Of a stretch of DNA of 64,000 bases, positions 11,686 through 23,572 are shown in pieces; the stretch's first letter is position 1, and every line of letters starts with the position of its first letter. The notes under the pieces are model-generated. The model was not told the DNA's origin and did no database searches. It saw only the letters and a program-made list of their open reading frames with translations. This stretch comes from Cloeon dipterum (taxonomy: Eukaryota > Arthropoda > Insecta > Ephemeroptera > Baetidae): the NCBI RefSeq assembly GCF_949628265.1, contig NC_088788.1, positions 12,400,001-12,464,000 of the forward strand, in the 5' to 3' direction. The translations under genes were made by a program, and so were the position numbers.

Positions 11686-14300
11686 AGCATTTATGTCACT
11701 TGCTCAGATGACTCCCATCGCGGCACTCGAGCGTTTGCAGAAACGGGAACTGCGAACGGGCTCTTTCGTCGATTTTACGCGCGGACGGAAATCACGAGGA
11801 CGACTACTCCAGATTGGAATCTCGACCGTTTGTTTCTGTGCGTCCAGGGTGAACAGTACTGCAGTTCCATTTGTTTCGTTGTTTCAAATTTTTGACGATT
11901 TATGCGCGCAGAGCAGATGGACGACAAAGCTCATCAATCACGCGTGGCAATTGTGGTATACTTGGAATGAAGAAATATTTACCTTAACCGTTACCTCTTG
12001 AAATAAAGAATTGGATTGATCCTGATTTATTGCAGCACAGTGTTTTCCTTGTGTGTAAATCACTCATGCGGTTTTTGGCTCATTGAAAACGTGCAAAATC
12101 GGAAAAAAATGTTGCAGAAAAATTCAATATTTTTTATTGATTCTTTCCTAAAAGTATCAATTTCTTCACAAAGATATTCAACATACGAACAGTAGTTTAA
12201 TAGGTTAATTCAGCTAAAAATTTAAATTTGAAAGCCATTTTTAATATTCATTTGATGGGATTTCGTGTACTTATGAAGCTCAAGCTTTTTTAATCCACTA
12301 CCTCACAAAAATGTCCACCACACAGAAGGACATGCACGGTGTGTGGTCAGCCAATGACTCTGCCGTGTAATTCGTACCAATCTACTTATTTCGGCGAGTA
12401 CGGTACTTGATAAAACAATGCTCAGTGATGCGGTCAAAACAATGCTAATTTGAAATGTGGAGGGACTACTTGAAGGACAAAAAGCGTTATTTCCATTTGC
12501 CGTAGCTTGATTTCGGAGCAAGAAATTATGCACTTGTCGACTGAGTTACTATGCTAATTAATCACTCGCCTGACAGTTTTTTTACTTATTCTTCCCGGCT
12601 GTTTGGCGAGGCTGTAAAAAGTTAATATTAATTAGATTTTTACCGTCGGACAGAAATTTGTATCAACCTTCTTCACTGTGCTAGTCTATATAAAAAAACT
12701 ATTTCTAGACAAAAATGAAATCGATATGCTTTTCCAAATCAATTAAAGTTTTCTCCACAGTTTAGAAATTATTTTCTGCCGAAAATCATATAGTTGACGC
12801 ACTATTAAAATAAACGCTCCCACAACAACATTATTTAGTAAACTTATGTGCCCACAAAACATATTAAGCATGCAAGGTTGAGTGTCAAGGTTTTCATGGC
12901 CTATTATGTTTCTAAGTAACAAAAAATACCAACTTTTAGTTTATATTTCCTCATATGCAATTGTTTTAAAACAAAGATCTATTCAAAATAACAATTGTCT
13001 TGCAGCACGCACGCGACATGCAGTGCTTTTGCACCGTTAGCGTGCACCGGCGTTAGAAAAAAAAGAGTACAATGGTTGCCTGCTTTTGACTTAAGATGGA
13101 GCTACGATTTAACCAACGCTCTCTTTCAATGTTGTATAAAAGTCGGCTCTGATAAAACAACCTGCAGCGCGGTGCGTTATCTCTTTAGATATTTTTCCCC
13201 TTTGAATCTCATTTTGACAAGACGCAAATATTTGAGACAAATAAAAGTGGACCGTGTGATTATTTTTGGAAAATTTTCACAGCTCTCGCGACTGCACATA
13301 AACTTAGCACACATACGTATCTATATAGTTTCTCGGATGTGTCATTGTTTTCACCGTTGCTCATTCTTTTTGGAACATGCTTAAAGAAAGAAAGGAGTAA
13401 TTAATTTAAAAATAAAAATATTACTTTAAAATATAAAACTTTTGGATGAAAATTTGGAAGGCCTTTTCTTCCATTTTTATTTTGAATAATTTTTATGCAA
13501 ATGTCCGGTTTTTTTAAAAAAACTAAATGAAAATGGATCTCTTATGCACACTCAGATTATTTCACCGTGAGATCGAAAAGTTGGATCTGAGTTGAGACTG
13601 AAATTTTCCTCTTACCTAATTGGTTGCAGGCTTCAATCTAATGGCGAGACAAAAATTTTCAATCCCAGCCAAGGTACAATTTTATAATCTCGTTTTGGCG
13701 AACTTTATTTTCATTCTTTGAATATTATTATTATTCTTTTTAATTTGAGTCCAAACCTCACTACCTTGAACTATAGTAAAAAATAAAATCAAATGAATGG
13801 TTCTACTAAAAATTTTAAGCGGAAATTAATTCAGGATAAATTCCTGCGCAGATTCAGTTACATTTAAGTTTGCAAAATTACTGTTGTTTTGAACAATTAA
13901 TCAAGTAACTATAGCTCTGTCATAAAAAAACTATCTAATCTGGTCCACTAAATTTAATATCAAGCAAATAACCCTTTCAAAATCTGTTCCCAGAAACCTT
14001 TTTATTGGCTAATAATTCCAGTTCTATAAAATCAGTTTCTTGGATTTTATTAGCATCATATAGCATCACACGATTTTGATAAATAAACCATGCACCTGTC
14101 ACAGATTGTTATGACAGTGACACGGAGAAGCAGAGCATTTTGTCCACTTTGGTCTGTATGCGGCCGGAGCCTGCGACCTGCGTAAAGGTCGGGAGAAAGC
14201 AAAAGGAGGCGGAGGGGCGCGTGGCTCGGCGGCGGCATCAGCGTTAGCAGCGCGCCTCGCGCTCACCACATGGACTGCTCTCGCGCCACTGCTGAGCAAG
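11686..14300. other. Non-coding stretch
   Basis: No supportable gene on either strand. There is a GC-richer island at about 11690-11960; the rest is AT-rich. An aataaa followed by ggattgatcc near 12001-12020 may be another worn retroelement tail, but no coding remnant precedes it. Confidence 0.4.
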
Positions 14301-14329
14301 CCATCACCATTCACTATTCAAATCGCGCC

Positions 14330-14416
14330 GGCCTCACAGTCTGGCCTTACGTCGTGTTGCACGGATTCTCGCTACACGCACGCTCGTAATTAGCAATCAG
14401 AAGGAACGCTCGTGAG
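14330..14416 (+). other. Candidate non-coding first exon with strong 5' splice site
   Basis: A GC/CpG-rich island (about 14150-14416) ends in a consensus donor, cgtgag|gtaagt, at 14417. It contains no open frame suited to splicing on this strand. The next plausible plus-strand acceptor joined to a start codon is at 23571 (tttgctttcag then gATG), the first coding exon of the serine protease homologue, which itself begins right after a splice acceptor. A 9.1 kb first intron linking the two is inference; the exon start is a guess. Confidence 0.25.
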
Positions 14417-17400
14417 GTAAGTCATTACGCATAAAAACTTGGACGTAATTAATAATGCACAGTGCTCTATTGTACTTGTTGAGAGCACACTTTCATCGCA
14501 TGATTTTTGATTGATTGATTTATGTTGTGGTGTGGCGTTTGCTATTTTCCCATGGCACCGCAATTACGTTGATTGAAGCAGCTTAGGCAGGTGATGTGAA
14601 AATAGGTGATTAACAATTTCTCAATAATTTGAAAGTGAATTCTCTTGAACTCCATGAGATTGGGTCAGAATTCATGTTTTGTTAGGGTTTGTTATTCTTC
14701 TCAAAATACTACCTTGATAAGGTAAATTATATCATAATTTGATGATTGGATGGTGAGCCAAAATGTGTTGTAAATTTAATTATTGGAAATTAGCAAAGAT
14801 GCGAAGATTGGGTAGTCATTTTCGTTTTTATAAAATTGCTGTGGCAGCAGCGATTGCCAGTAGTAAGGTCTGAATTTTAATTTTTGTATCAATTTTTTAC
14901 AATTCCAAAATATAAAGCATATTGTTACAGATGTCTGGGATAATATTCCTCAGAACAGGGAACAGAATAGTGTAGGTCCAGCTTATGATGAAAAATAAAA
15001 CAAAAAATTGAACGTAATAATTTAATTTTAACTTTCTGTGGAGAGTTATTAAAGTAAATTTTGCTTGACTCAAAGGAGTAATTATCTCACGCCAAATGCA
15101 ACTTCCTATACAAACAAACAACCGCAGACGCCTAATTTTTACTTTCGGGAATTTTGGTTAAGCTGAACAAACGATGAGAGCGAATGGAGTGATATTTCTC
15201 GAGGATAAAAAATGGTCATGACTGCCGCAGCCCATTGCAATTAGGCACGTGTGATGCGCGACAGCTAATGACTGAATTAGCCTCCGCCACGAAGTACGCG
15301 CATCACTCAAAATATCGGGTTTACCTTTCTTCACGGCGATGCGACACCTGGCTCTCAATGAAAAATGCAAATTTAATGCTCCTCTGAGCAAAATACGCGG
15401 CGAGAAGACGAGTGGTGCACGCACAGCACACCTACGAATCGATACAGTCTCGCGCGTCCGCGTAATTGATGTCCCCTTGCACAATTTGCATAACTCTGCG
15501 AGGAGCACCTGAGACGCTCTGTCGCGTTGTAGATTTTTGGCACAAGGTCAATAAATGCGCACTCAGAAAGTGTCAAATAATGTCTGCTGCCCGGCGAACT
15601 TTCCAACGGAGCACATCTCCTCTCGACGAGCGCGCTCACGTGGTCAGCGCGCCGGCTCATTATCGCGTGAAATTTTTACCAAAGCGCGGAGAGCCGCTTC
15701 CTGGTCTTTGTGGAATCAATATATCATCCGATTATAACCCACTCGCGCGTCTTCTGCGAACCGCAGCCGCTGCCCTTTGGCATTCACGCCAGATTCCTCC
15801 GCTCTGAACAGGGAAGAAAGTTTTCGGGTTTTTCGATCCTGAGATGATACAGAATCAGGAAAAGGTGGAATGAAATGTTTATTCGAGTAGGTGCTCACGT
15901 ACAAGTAACTCAAACTGGTTTGCAGCTGAAACAATTGATCTTCGTGCCAGTGTCCGTTTCGAGAGAGGAGGGTCCTTTCGAAGGTCTGCGTGTTCCAACC
16001 GACAATTAATTTTACCACCGTTCAAAATATCTTTTGCAGACAAATTACAATAATTTTGACGGCTACCTTGCTTCAGCCAGGGCAATAAAGTGATTTATTG
16101 GCTTTTCGTCAGCTAGCGCTGACGAAATGATCTGTCGGAATGCATCACTCTAAGAACAAAAATTATCAACCACTGATCCAAGGAGAGCCAATAACATTCC
16201 GGTGAGATATGCAAAGGCAACATAAATTAAACTCTGTCGCACTGACAGCTGAATACATCATCTGGTTGGACAGGTCAGTGAGAGTAACCCAAAAATTATG
16301 CCCTTGCGGAATTTTTATTGCTGGCCGAGTTGTTTGGTGTTCTACATAAAAACCAGAGAAAATCACGGATTAGCCAAAGTACAGCAATTTAATTCACAAA
16401 TATGGCTTTGGTTAGAGTATTGCAATGTAAGATATTTTTAAAGATATAATTTACTACTACTTACAGTGCACCACTGTTTTTTTTGTGCAAAACAATTCAT
16501 GAAAACCACCAATTTAGGGGTTTTCTACAGTTTTTCTAAATTCAACCACCAAAATAATAATTATTAATATTTTGTATCAAATACGACAGAGTGTAAGAAA
16601 TATTCAATTAAATTTAGAAAACATTTTATTTCTGAAATCTGCGGCACTATATAAATTGATAATTTTATTAAAATCACACTTTGATAGTACAACATGTAAA
16701 ATATTTGTGATTTACTATTAATGCATTAGTTTAAGAAAAAAATGCGGGAAATTGCTTAAGAACCCGCAGAAAACAGTTTATTTTGCAACGCAATAGGGTC
16801 TTCCACAAAAATGCGGATTTTTGCGAACCCTGTGTACAATCGGTATTTGACTGACTAAAAGATAATTTGTGTTTTTCACCCATTTATCAAAACTTTTGAG
16901 AAACTGCTTGAAATCATTTTTTATTTGGTGATGTGCTATGTTAATTAAAATAGCATCGATCATTCAAGAAATTTTCGCAACATAGAAATCGGAAATATTC
17001 ACACACACAGGCTCTAGGGATTGTGTTGAACTCTCGAGTGCGTTTTGCAAATATGTCAAGCCCAAATTAGGCAGAAATAAATGTACATTCAACTTCCACT
17101 AGTGGAGACAATCGTCCGCGCAGTCGAAACAATGGTTCAGCTCATTAGAATAAATCTCTGCCTTCCTCCTCGAAATCCAAGTCGCTGGCGGCGCACAATG
17201 CAGATGATGTTATAATAACGAGTGGCGCATTCCGTTTATAACACTTTCTCCTACTCCTCATTACGTAATAGCACGAGCATCATCCTCACTCGCTCACTCA
17301 CTCACTCAGCCGAAGCGCAAAATCACCGCTTATGCAGTCTTTTGCGTATACTCAAATACCTATCATTCCGGTCGAGACGCACACCGGCTATCCGCATCCT

Positions 17401-20400
17401 TTCTATCCCGCAAAACAAAAGAGGTTGCACAATGAATTTTGCGCCGAAACTCAAGGTTTTGCTCGTTTTATTGAGCCTTTAAAATTGTGCGTTGCACCGC
17501 AAATGCAAAGAGAGCGAGCTTCTTGGCGCCACCCGAAATGGTAAAATAATAAACGAAAGTGGGCCATGATCCAGCGCGGGGCGAGAGATAAATAATTATT
17601 GTTGCTGCTGTACGGTGCCTTGCCAACGGACTCGATTGTTGGGGGAGCACAGGTGCGCGGGTGAAAGGTAAATCAAAACACAGCAGCTCTTGTTGCCGGG
17701 CCGCGAGAGTGAGAAATATCCGTGGGTCATTTCAGGCCAATCGAAGACAGAATTTACTGAGCAGGTACGCATATAGTAGGTGGCACACGAAGTGGTTCCT
17801 CATCTCACTCTCGCTTATTTTGTCGCCTGCAAGAATTCATGACGTAATCGAGTTTGATGGGTACGAATTGCCCGTGTCCAACTGCCTGACAGAAAAAGTC
17901 TTAATTCGAAATCCTGTTGCTTGAAATGAACAATACAATTCCAACGTCACTCAAATATTTTTTCAACATCCAGTAGCACCATTAATTATCATTTTAAATA
18001 AATATTTTATTTCTTGCGAGAGACAATTTAAAAGGAGCCTAATTTCTAAATCATGGTTAGTATTTTAATTTACTGTCTAATTACTAAGGGAAAGCACTTA
18101 AAATATTCCAAGCATACACCATTCATGAATTAAACGCTATTAAAATTATTTCTTTAATTACAATTATGAATGGAAACATTTAAAAAAATATAAAATTACC
18201 CAAATGCGGATGGGAAAACAAGGCTAGTGTTAAAAAAGTATTATAAATCTTTTGAAAATGTTTATTTCATGTGACGTTTTAAATATTTTGTTGTCAAACA
18301 ATTAAAAAAATTACTAGTACAATGTATAAATATTGAACATTGCAAATATTTCGCAAAAATGCGTGGGCAAGTCTAGGAAGCCATAAGCGTCACCACTATA
18401 GAGACGCCTAGAGCATTCTTGCAGAAAAGAAACTCTTTCCTCTTTAGTCATTTTGCCAGCGTCTCAATAACATCAACCGCACATCTTCTGCGGCAAGATT
18501 AGATTGATCGTAAAAAGTTAATTTATTTACAACTGCCGATAAAGCAATAGAAGCATAAAAGTTTTCCTGCTGGGCTAAGGTCTTCGCTGACGCAACCACG
18601 GGCGACTCGCGAGATTATGCAGCATTAAAAATTCCATGTACCCGCAATTAGAAATGCATTACCACATTTTTCTACCAATGGAAGAGCACCTCATCTCGCT
18701 GCTGATGCTCGACGAGTGTGATGAAACAGCTAATTGTAAACAAGCAAAGAAGCCGTCCGTGATATGGCAACGAGACACGCGCGGCAGGCGAATCTCATTG
18801 CTAAAAAGCTGACAAATGACGTGGAAAATGCACAATCATCATCGATTGACAAAAAAATGCAGTTAGACTGTCATCTTGCTAAAAGGTTAATTAACAATCA
18901 ATTTAAGTCGCGCAAAAAATGTTGAAATATACAAAAAAGGCAACCTAATTTGCAAAATACTTAACACACGATACATTTAATAATGAAATTTCATTAAAAT
19001 TTGAATGATCATTAGAGTTTAACATAAATTGGTCACGAAATATTGAAATTTGATGTCAACAGCGATCACGAGAAAGTATTTTAAATTAAAATATGCTGTA
19101 TCAGATGCCAATGAAGACAGAAGCATGCGAGAAGTGGTCATGATTGTCAGAAGAAATGAAATGCAGCATCTCCATTGTATATATTGAGCTTTTTTCCGTA
19201 TTTCTTCAGAAATGTCCTTTACAACTAGTTTCGGCTACTGGTCAAGCAGGAAATTCTGTCAAAATACTGAAAAAAAACAGCTCGGTACACACCGAGGAAG
19301 CTGCATTTAATATTTTTCTGAAAAAAGTATGTTTGAAATTAACGCTGGTCTTTTTTGTGAAGTTATATGAAATTCCTATTTTCAAGTACTCGATTTAGGG
19401 GTTTACTGTGCCTATTAAATACAATGCAAAATATTAAATTATTTTGTGATATCGAAAGTCTCTTATTATTTTTTTCCTAGATTTAAAAGTTTATTTTGTA
19501 TTGAATTATTCGATCAATTGTCCAACGGCTGAACTAGAAAAGATGCAGTGCCCGTATTTTTACTATTATTTAATCTGCTTGAAAAACAAGTCAGGAATTA
19601 TGACGTCGTTGGAAATTTCCAAAGCGTAGACAGTTTTGAAATTTCTCTGGCAGCATTTCCTCCTCGAATCCACGGAAAGCGCACGGGATTCCAAACATAA
19701 TATCTGCCCTGCACACCATAATTCAGCGAAGACACTCCTACTCGTGTTAAAGCGAACGCAGTCGGATACCGTGGATGGGCGCTGGACCTCTTTCGGTGCG
19801 ACCAACCTGGCGACCTTCAAGACTGACGCACGGCCTCGACTCTGCATGCTGCCGCGCGCGACTCACGATCAGTCTTGCCCTCTCGCATATTCTAAACGTA
19901 TTCGGTTTACAGCGCGTCTAACGCTGGTTTATTTGGTGGAATTCAAAGAGATGCGCGTCGGTAATGCGTGTCTTCGACAAACCTTGGGAGGTTGGCGCCC
20001 GTTCGAAATAGTTGCGGTGTCGACATTCGAGCATCATCCGCGGCGACCTGATTGACTTGCGGGGTGATCCGAGATCAAGATGACTCCGTTCGATTCGTGG
20101 CCAGCTGCTTTTTTCAAACAGAATCAATTTATGCATCGGCGGCTTAAGAACGGTTTAACACGCTGCTTATCCTTGACTGGATTACTATATGGTACACTAT
20201 TTTTATAGCCTTCCATACACGGTGTGATGATCCGCGATTTTGAATACTTTTATCAACAGGTGGGCTCAAGTCGCATTATTTAACCTCTTGAATGCCAACA
20301 ATCAGGTGCGAAGTGGAGAGGCATTCAAATTGTGAAAGGCGGCCAAGAATCAGATTAAACGAATTTTAATTCTTCAGCGATCAACGAAGAGTGGCTATGC

Positions 20401-23400
20401 AAACTATTCCATCGAACTGATCAGAATATTTATATCGCAAATATGTCCAGACAGAGCATAATTTTACATAGGGAAATTTGATATTTTAAAACCAAATACT
20501 TTCTCAATGCCACTACAATATTCCTAAAAGATTGTCTCATATTTTATACGTGTTCATTTTTGCTCCAAGTTTTTAAGCGTAGAGAAAAAAATAATAATGA
20601 ACTCCAATCAGGGTAATAGAACTGTTTTGAACACGTATCTAAATTGTCAATAATGAACTCACCCCAAGAGCCACAATTTTGTAGTTTTTGGAACCAATTT
20701 TGCACATTTTTTCTATTTTTATGCTTTAATTTTTTTGTATTTATCTTAAGTCAGCTGTAATTTGCATAGCATAAATAAAATGAATGGAGGTTTCTCAGTG
20801 AAAATTGACAGTTGTAGCATAGGTTTTACTAAATTTTTAATCAAATCAATTAAAAAATTACATTGAAACCAACAAATCTTAATTTCATATTGAATTTCTT
20901 CCATAATAGCGGACCATTATGGTTTTTTTAAACTGAGGCCACCTTATGGGAAAATGGATCAAATTGCTCAATCCATAGAAAATTATGCAATTTCAATTCC
21001 TAGATTGATTTTAAATGGTTTTTATTGTAGTTTTAATTGATCCAAGAAGGCTATTGGCTTGTTTTAAATGGGTTAAAATTGCATAGCTCGTACTAATTTG
21101 GTGATTCCATAATGAACCTAAAGAAAACAGGCAGCATTAATGTTAGCACAGCCAGTAAGTGGCTTTGGACCAAAACCTTCAAGTACGTAAAAATTGATCA
21201 CCACCTTGACACCGGCGTTCAATGATTTGGTCGATTTCTCACGATGGGACTTTTTGTTTTTTCCCCGACGAGGAAAAATCACGTGTAAACATTGCGATAC
21301 AGACGATGAACACGCGCCGAATCGCCTACAAGCGTAAATGTCACAACAAACCTGATATTCGCAATGTCACCGACTCGCGAAGATGGATGCAATTGTCAGG
21401 AGATTTATTCACTCGCTGTTTTTGAATAAATAAACGCAAGTGACAGGCACACGCGTCTTTGTCCCCCCAAGGAGACCGCATTTTTCGAGTCGGCCTTGCT
21501 GAGGAGCTGCGTGTGCCGTTCATTCAAATTGCGAATGCATGTAACAGCATTCGATGGGTTGACAGACAAAAGAGAATAAAAAGCACGTATATACACAAAT
21601 GTCGACGAACTTGCCCAACAAAGTGGATGGAAAATTCACACATCCGCATTCAAGTGTCTCGCATTGAGGGAAACACAGCTGAATTTAAATCCCTGCTTTT
21701 TGCCTGCCTGAAATTTATTGGTCTGACATTTGCGCTGCGGAGTTGTTTGGCAGTCACGCTTGATTTAATCTTGTTATGTGCAAACATCCGTAGAAAATTA
21801 CGACCGCACAATCGCGGCTGAAGCTGCAAACTTGATTTGTTTCGCATCTTTTTAATGGCAAACTGGACAAAAGGAACTGCATAAAATGTCCAATAATGAT
21901 TCTTTTTTAATACAGAAGCAAATTTAAATGGAAATTTCAATTCAAGGAGAGGAGAAGAATTAAAACTAAAAACGATTCAATTGAACATAGTTTTGGAGTT
22001 ATCTTTTAATTAGGAAGCAATGCTACTAACGTGAGAATTAATAAAGGTAAGACACAACTTAAGATACAGATTGCTGCAACAATTAGCAAGTAGTTAATTA
22101 GCATGTAAACAGGAGGTTGAGCAACGGGGAAAAGCGATTTGATGACAGCCCAATAACGCATGGGAATTATTTCCAGACCCTTGAAAAGCACGGCACCTTT
22201 TCATTACTACACATGTTCGCGTATAAAAACGAAGAGGAGGATTTTCCCACGCCGCGAACGAATCGCTGGCTATTCCCAGCAAAGTGAGCAGATGATGCTC
22301 TCAGCAATTAATATTGACCTTTAAATGCACGCGCCACCACAATTAAGTTCAAATTTGAAGTTCCTCAAACGTGGAACTTTCACTTATTTGTAACGCTGAT
22401 TTGGGAACGGAAAGCAATCTCGTTTGATATTTTCAGATGAGTGCCTCCAGGGGAGCGATGAGATTTAGATCTTTGTATATATGCTCATCTTCCTTTCCTT
22501 GTTTGATTGGCCGACAAGGTCACAAGCCATTCGCGTTTTCCAGACGAACATCGTCTGCAAATTTCTTCTTATTGCACACTCAGCAGCCTCGTAAATCCCT
22601 TTTGGGCCCTCAAACGGATCTGGAGAGGTTTTTGCTCATTTTATATTATACAAATTATTTCTCATGTTAAATATTTTACTCACCGACGAAAACATCTCGC
22701 AGATTACAGGAATGAGGAAATTCTGAATTCTAGGCGAGCCTAATACATGGCAACATTATGGTTTCCACTGCTCCCCTCATTATTCACTTTTAATTATCGC
22801 GCGCAGTCCATTGTGGATGGAAATTGAAAACCAACCTTGACATTCGACCTTAAAAAATTCCAACTACATTTTCTTCCAAATAATATTTTTTCGTCGCACT
22901 GAAAAAAATTTCTAGTGTGATTTTTAAAAAGTGAATGATTTAAACAACTAACAATTAGTGCCAAAGCCGTAGACATATTTTCCATCTCCTGTTTGTCACA
23001 ATAATTAATTATACTGTTAGTAAAATAGTGAAGGCAATAAAATTCAAATTTTATTTGGACATATTGAACACTTGAACAGCCGCACATCTTTAAGTTACGT
23101 AACGTGCATTACAACACTCTAGCTCGATTTCATTGTGGCGATAACTTCTGTTGTTATGCACCATAAAAAGTAGCAAAGAAAAAAAGATAGGCGGCTCGGC
23201 AAATCAAATAAGGTTCATCACCTGCTATACGCTTAGTTTGACACCAAAATTCCAAAGGTTCACGGCCGCTGTGAGTTATGTTGTTAGAAAACAATTAAGC
23301 AAAGCAGAAGGCCACGAGTCATCGCGCTTCTTATTTCACAGAATTTTCCTCCGAGACAGTGTCACGCACTCTAATTGCCTCTAATATCTGCATACAACCT

Positions 23401-23571
23401 TTCCGACGGGAGCGGCGTGCCGACCCTGCACTTGAAATTGAAATCGTTTCCCCCGTGAGGTCATACCTTTAGTCACCGTCACTCCTCCCCACCTCGTCGG
23501 CACTTTTTTGAACGTGACGTGCAATTCGGCGGCGAACGAAAGGAATTGAGGAACGTCTTATTTGCTTTCAG
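14417..23571. other. Non-coding stretch, possibly the first intron of the serine protease homologue
   Basis: No supportable coding exon was found on either strand. GC-richer islands occur at about 15160-15800, 17160-17760, 19640-20090, 21230-21600 and 22440-22640, separated by AT-rich DNA. A simple cactcactcact run lies near 17285-17308, and a perfect short palindrome lies at 16105-16126. Confidence 0.4.
16105..16126. repeat. Short perfect inverted repeat
   Basis: TTCGTCAGC and GCTGACGAA form a 9-bp perfect stem around TAGC. It could be a binding site for a dimeric factor or chance; there is no neighbouring gene to interpret it. Confidence 0.35.
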
Positions 23572-23572
23572 G

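Noticed and set aside
14099-14314. Minus-strand Pro/Ala-rich open frame
   Set aside because: Typical of CpG-rich promoter DNA read as protein; no conserved feature.
19636-20055. Plus-strand open frame of 139 codons
   Set aside because: Lies in a GC-rich island with open frames on both strands; no domain, signal or splice partner.
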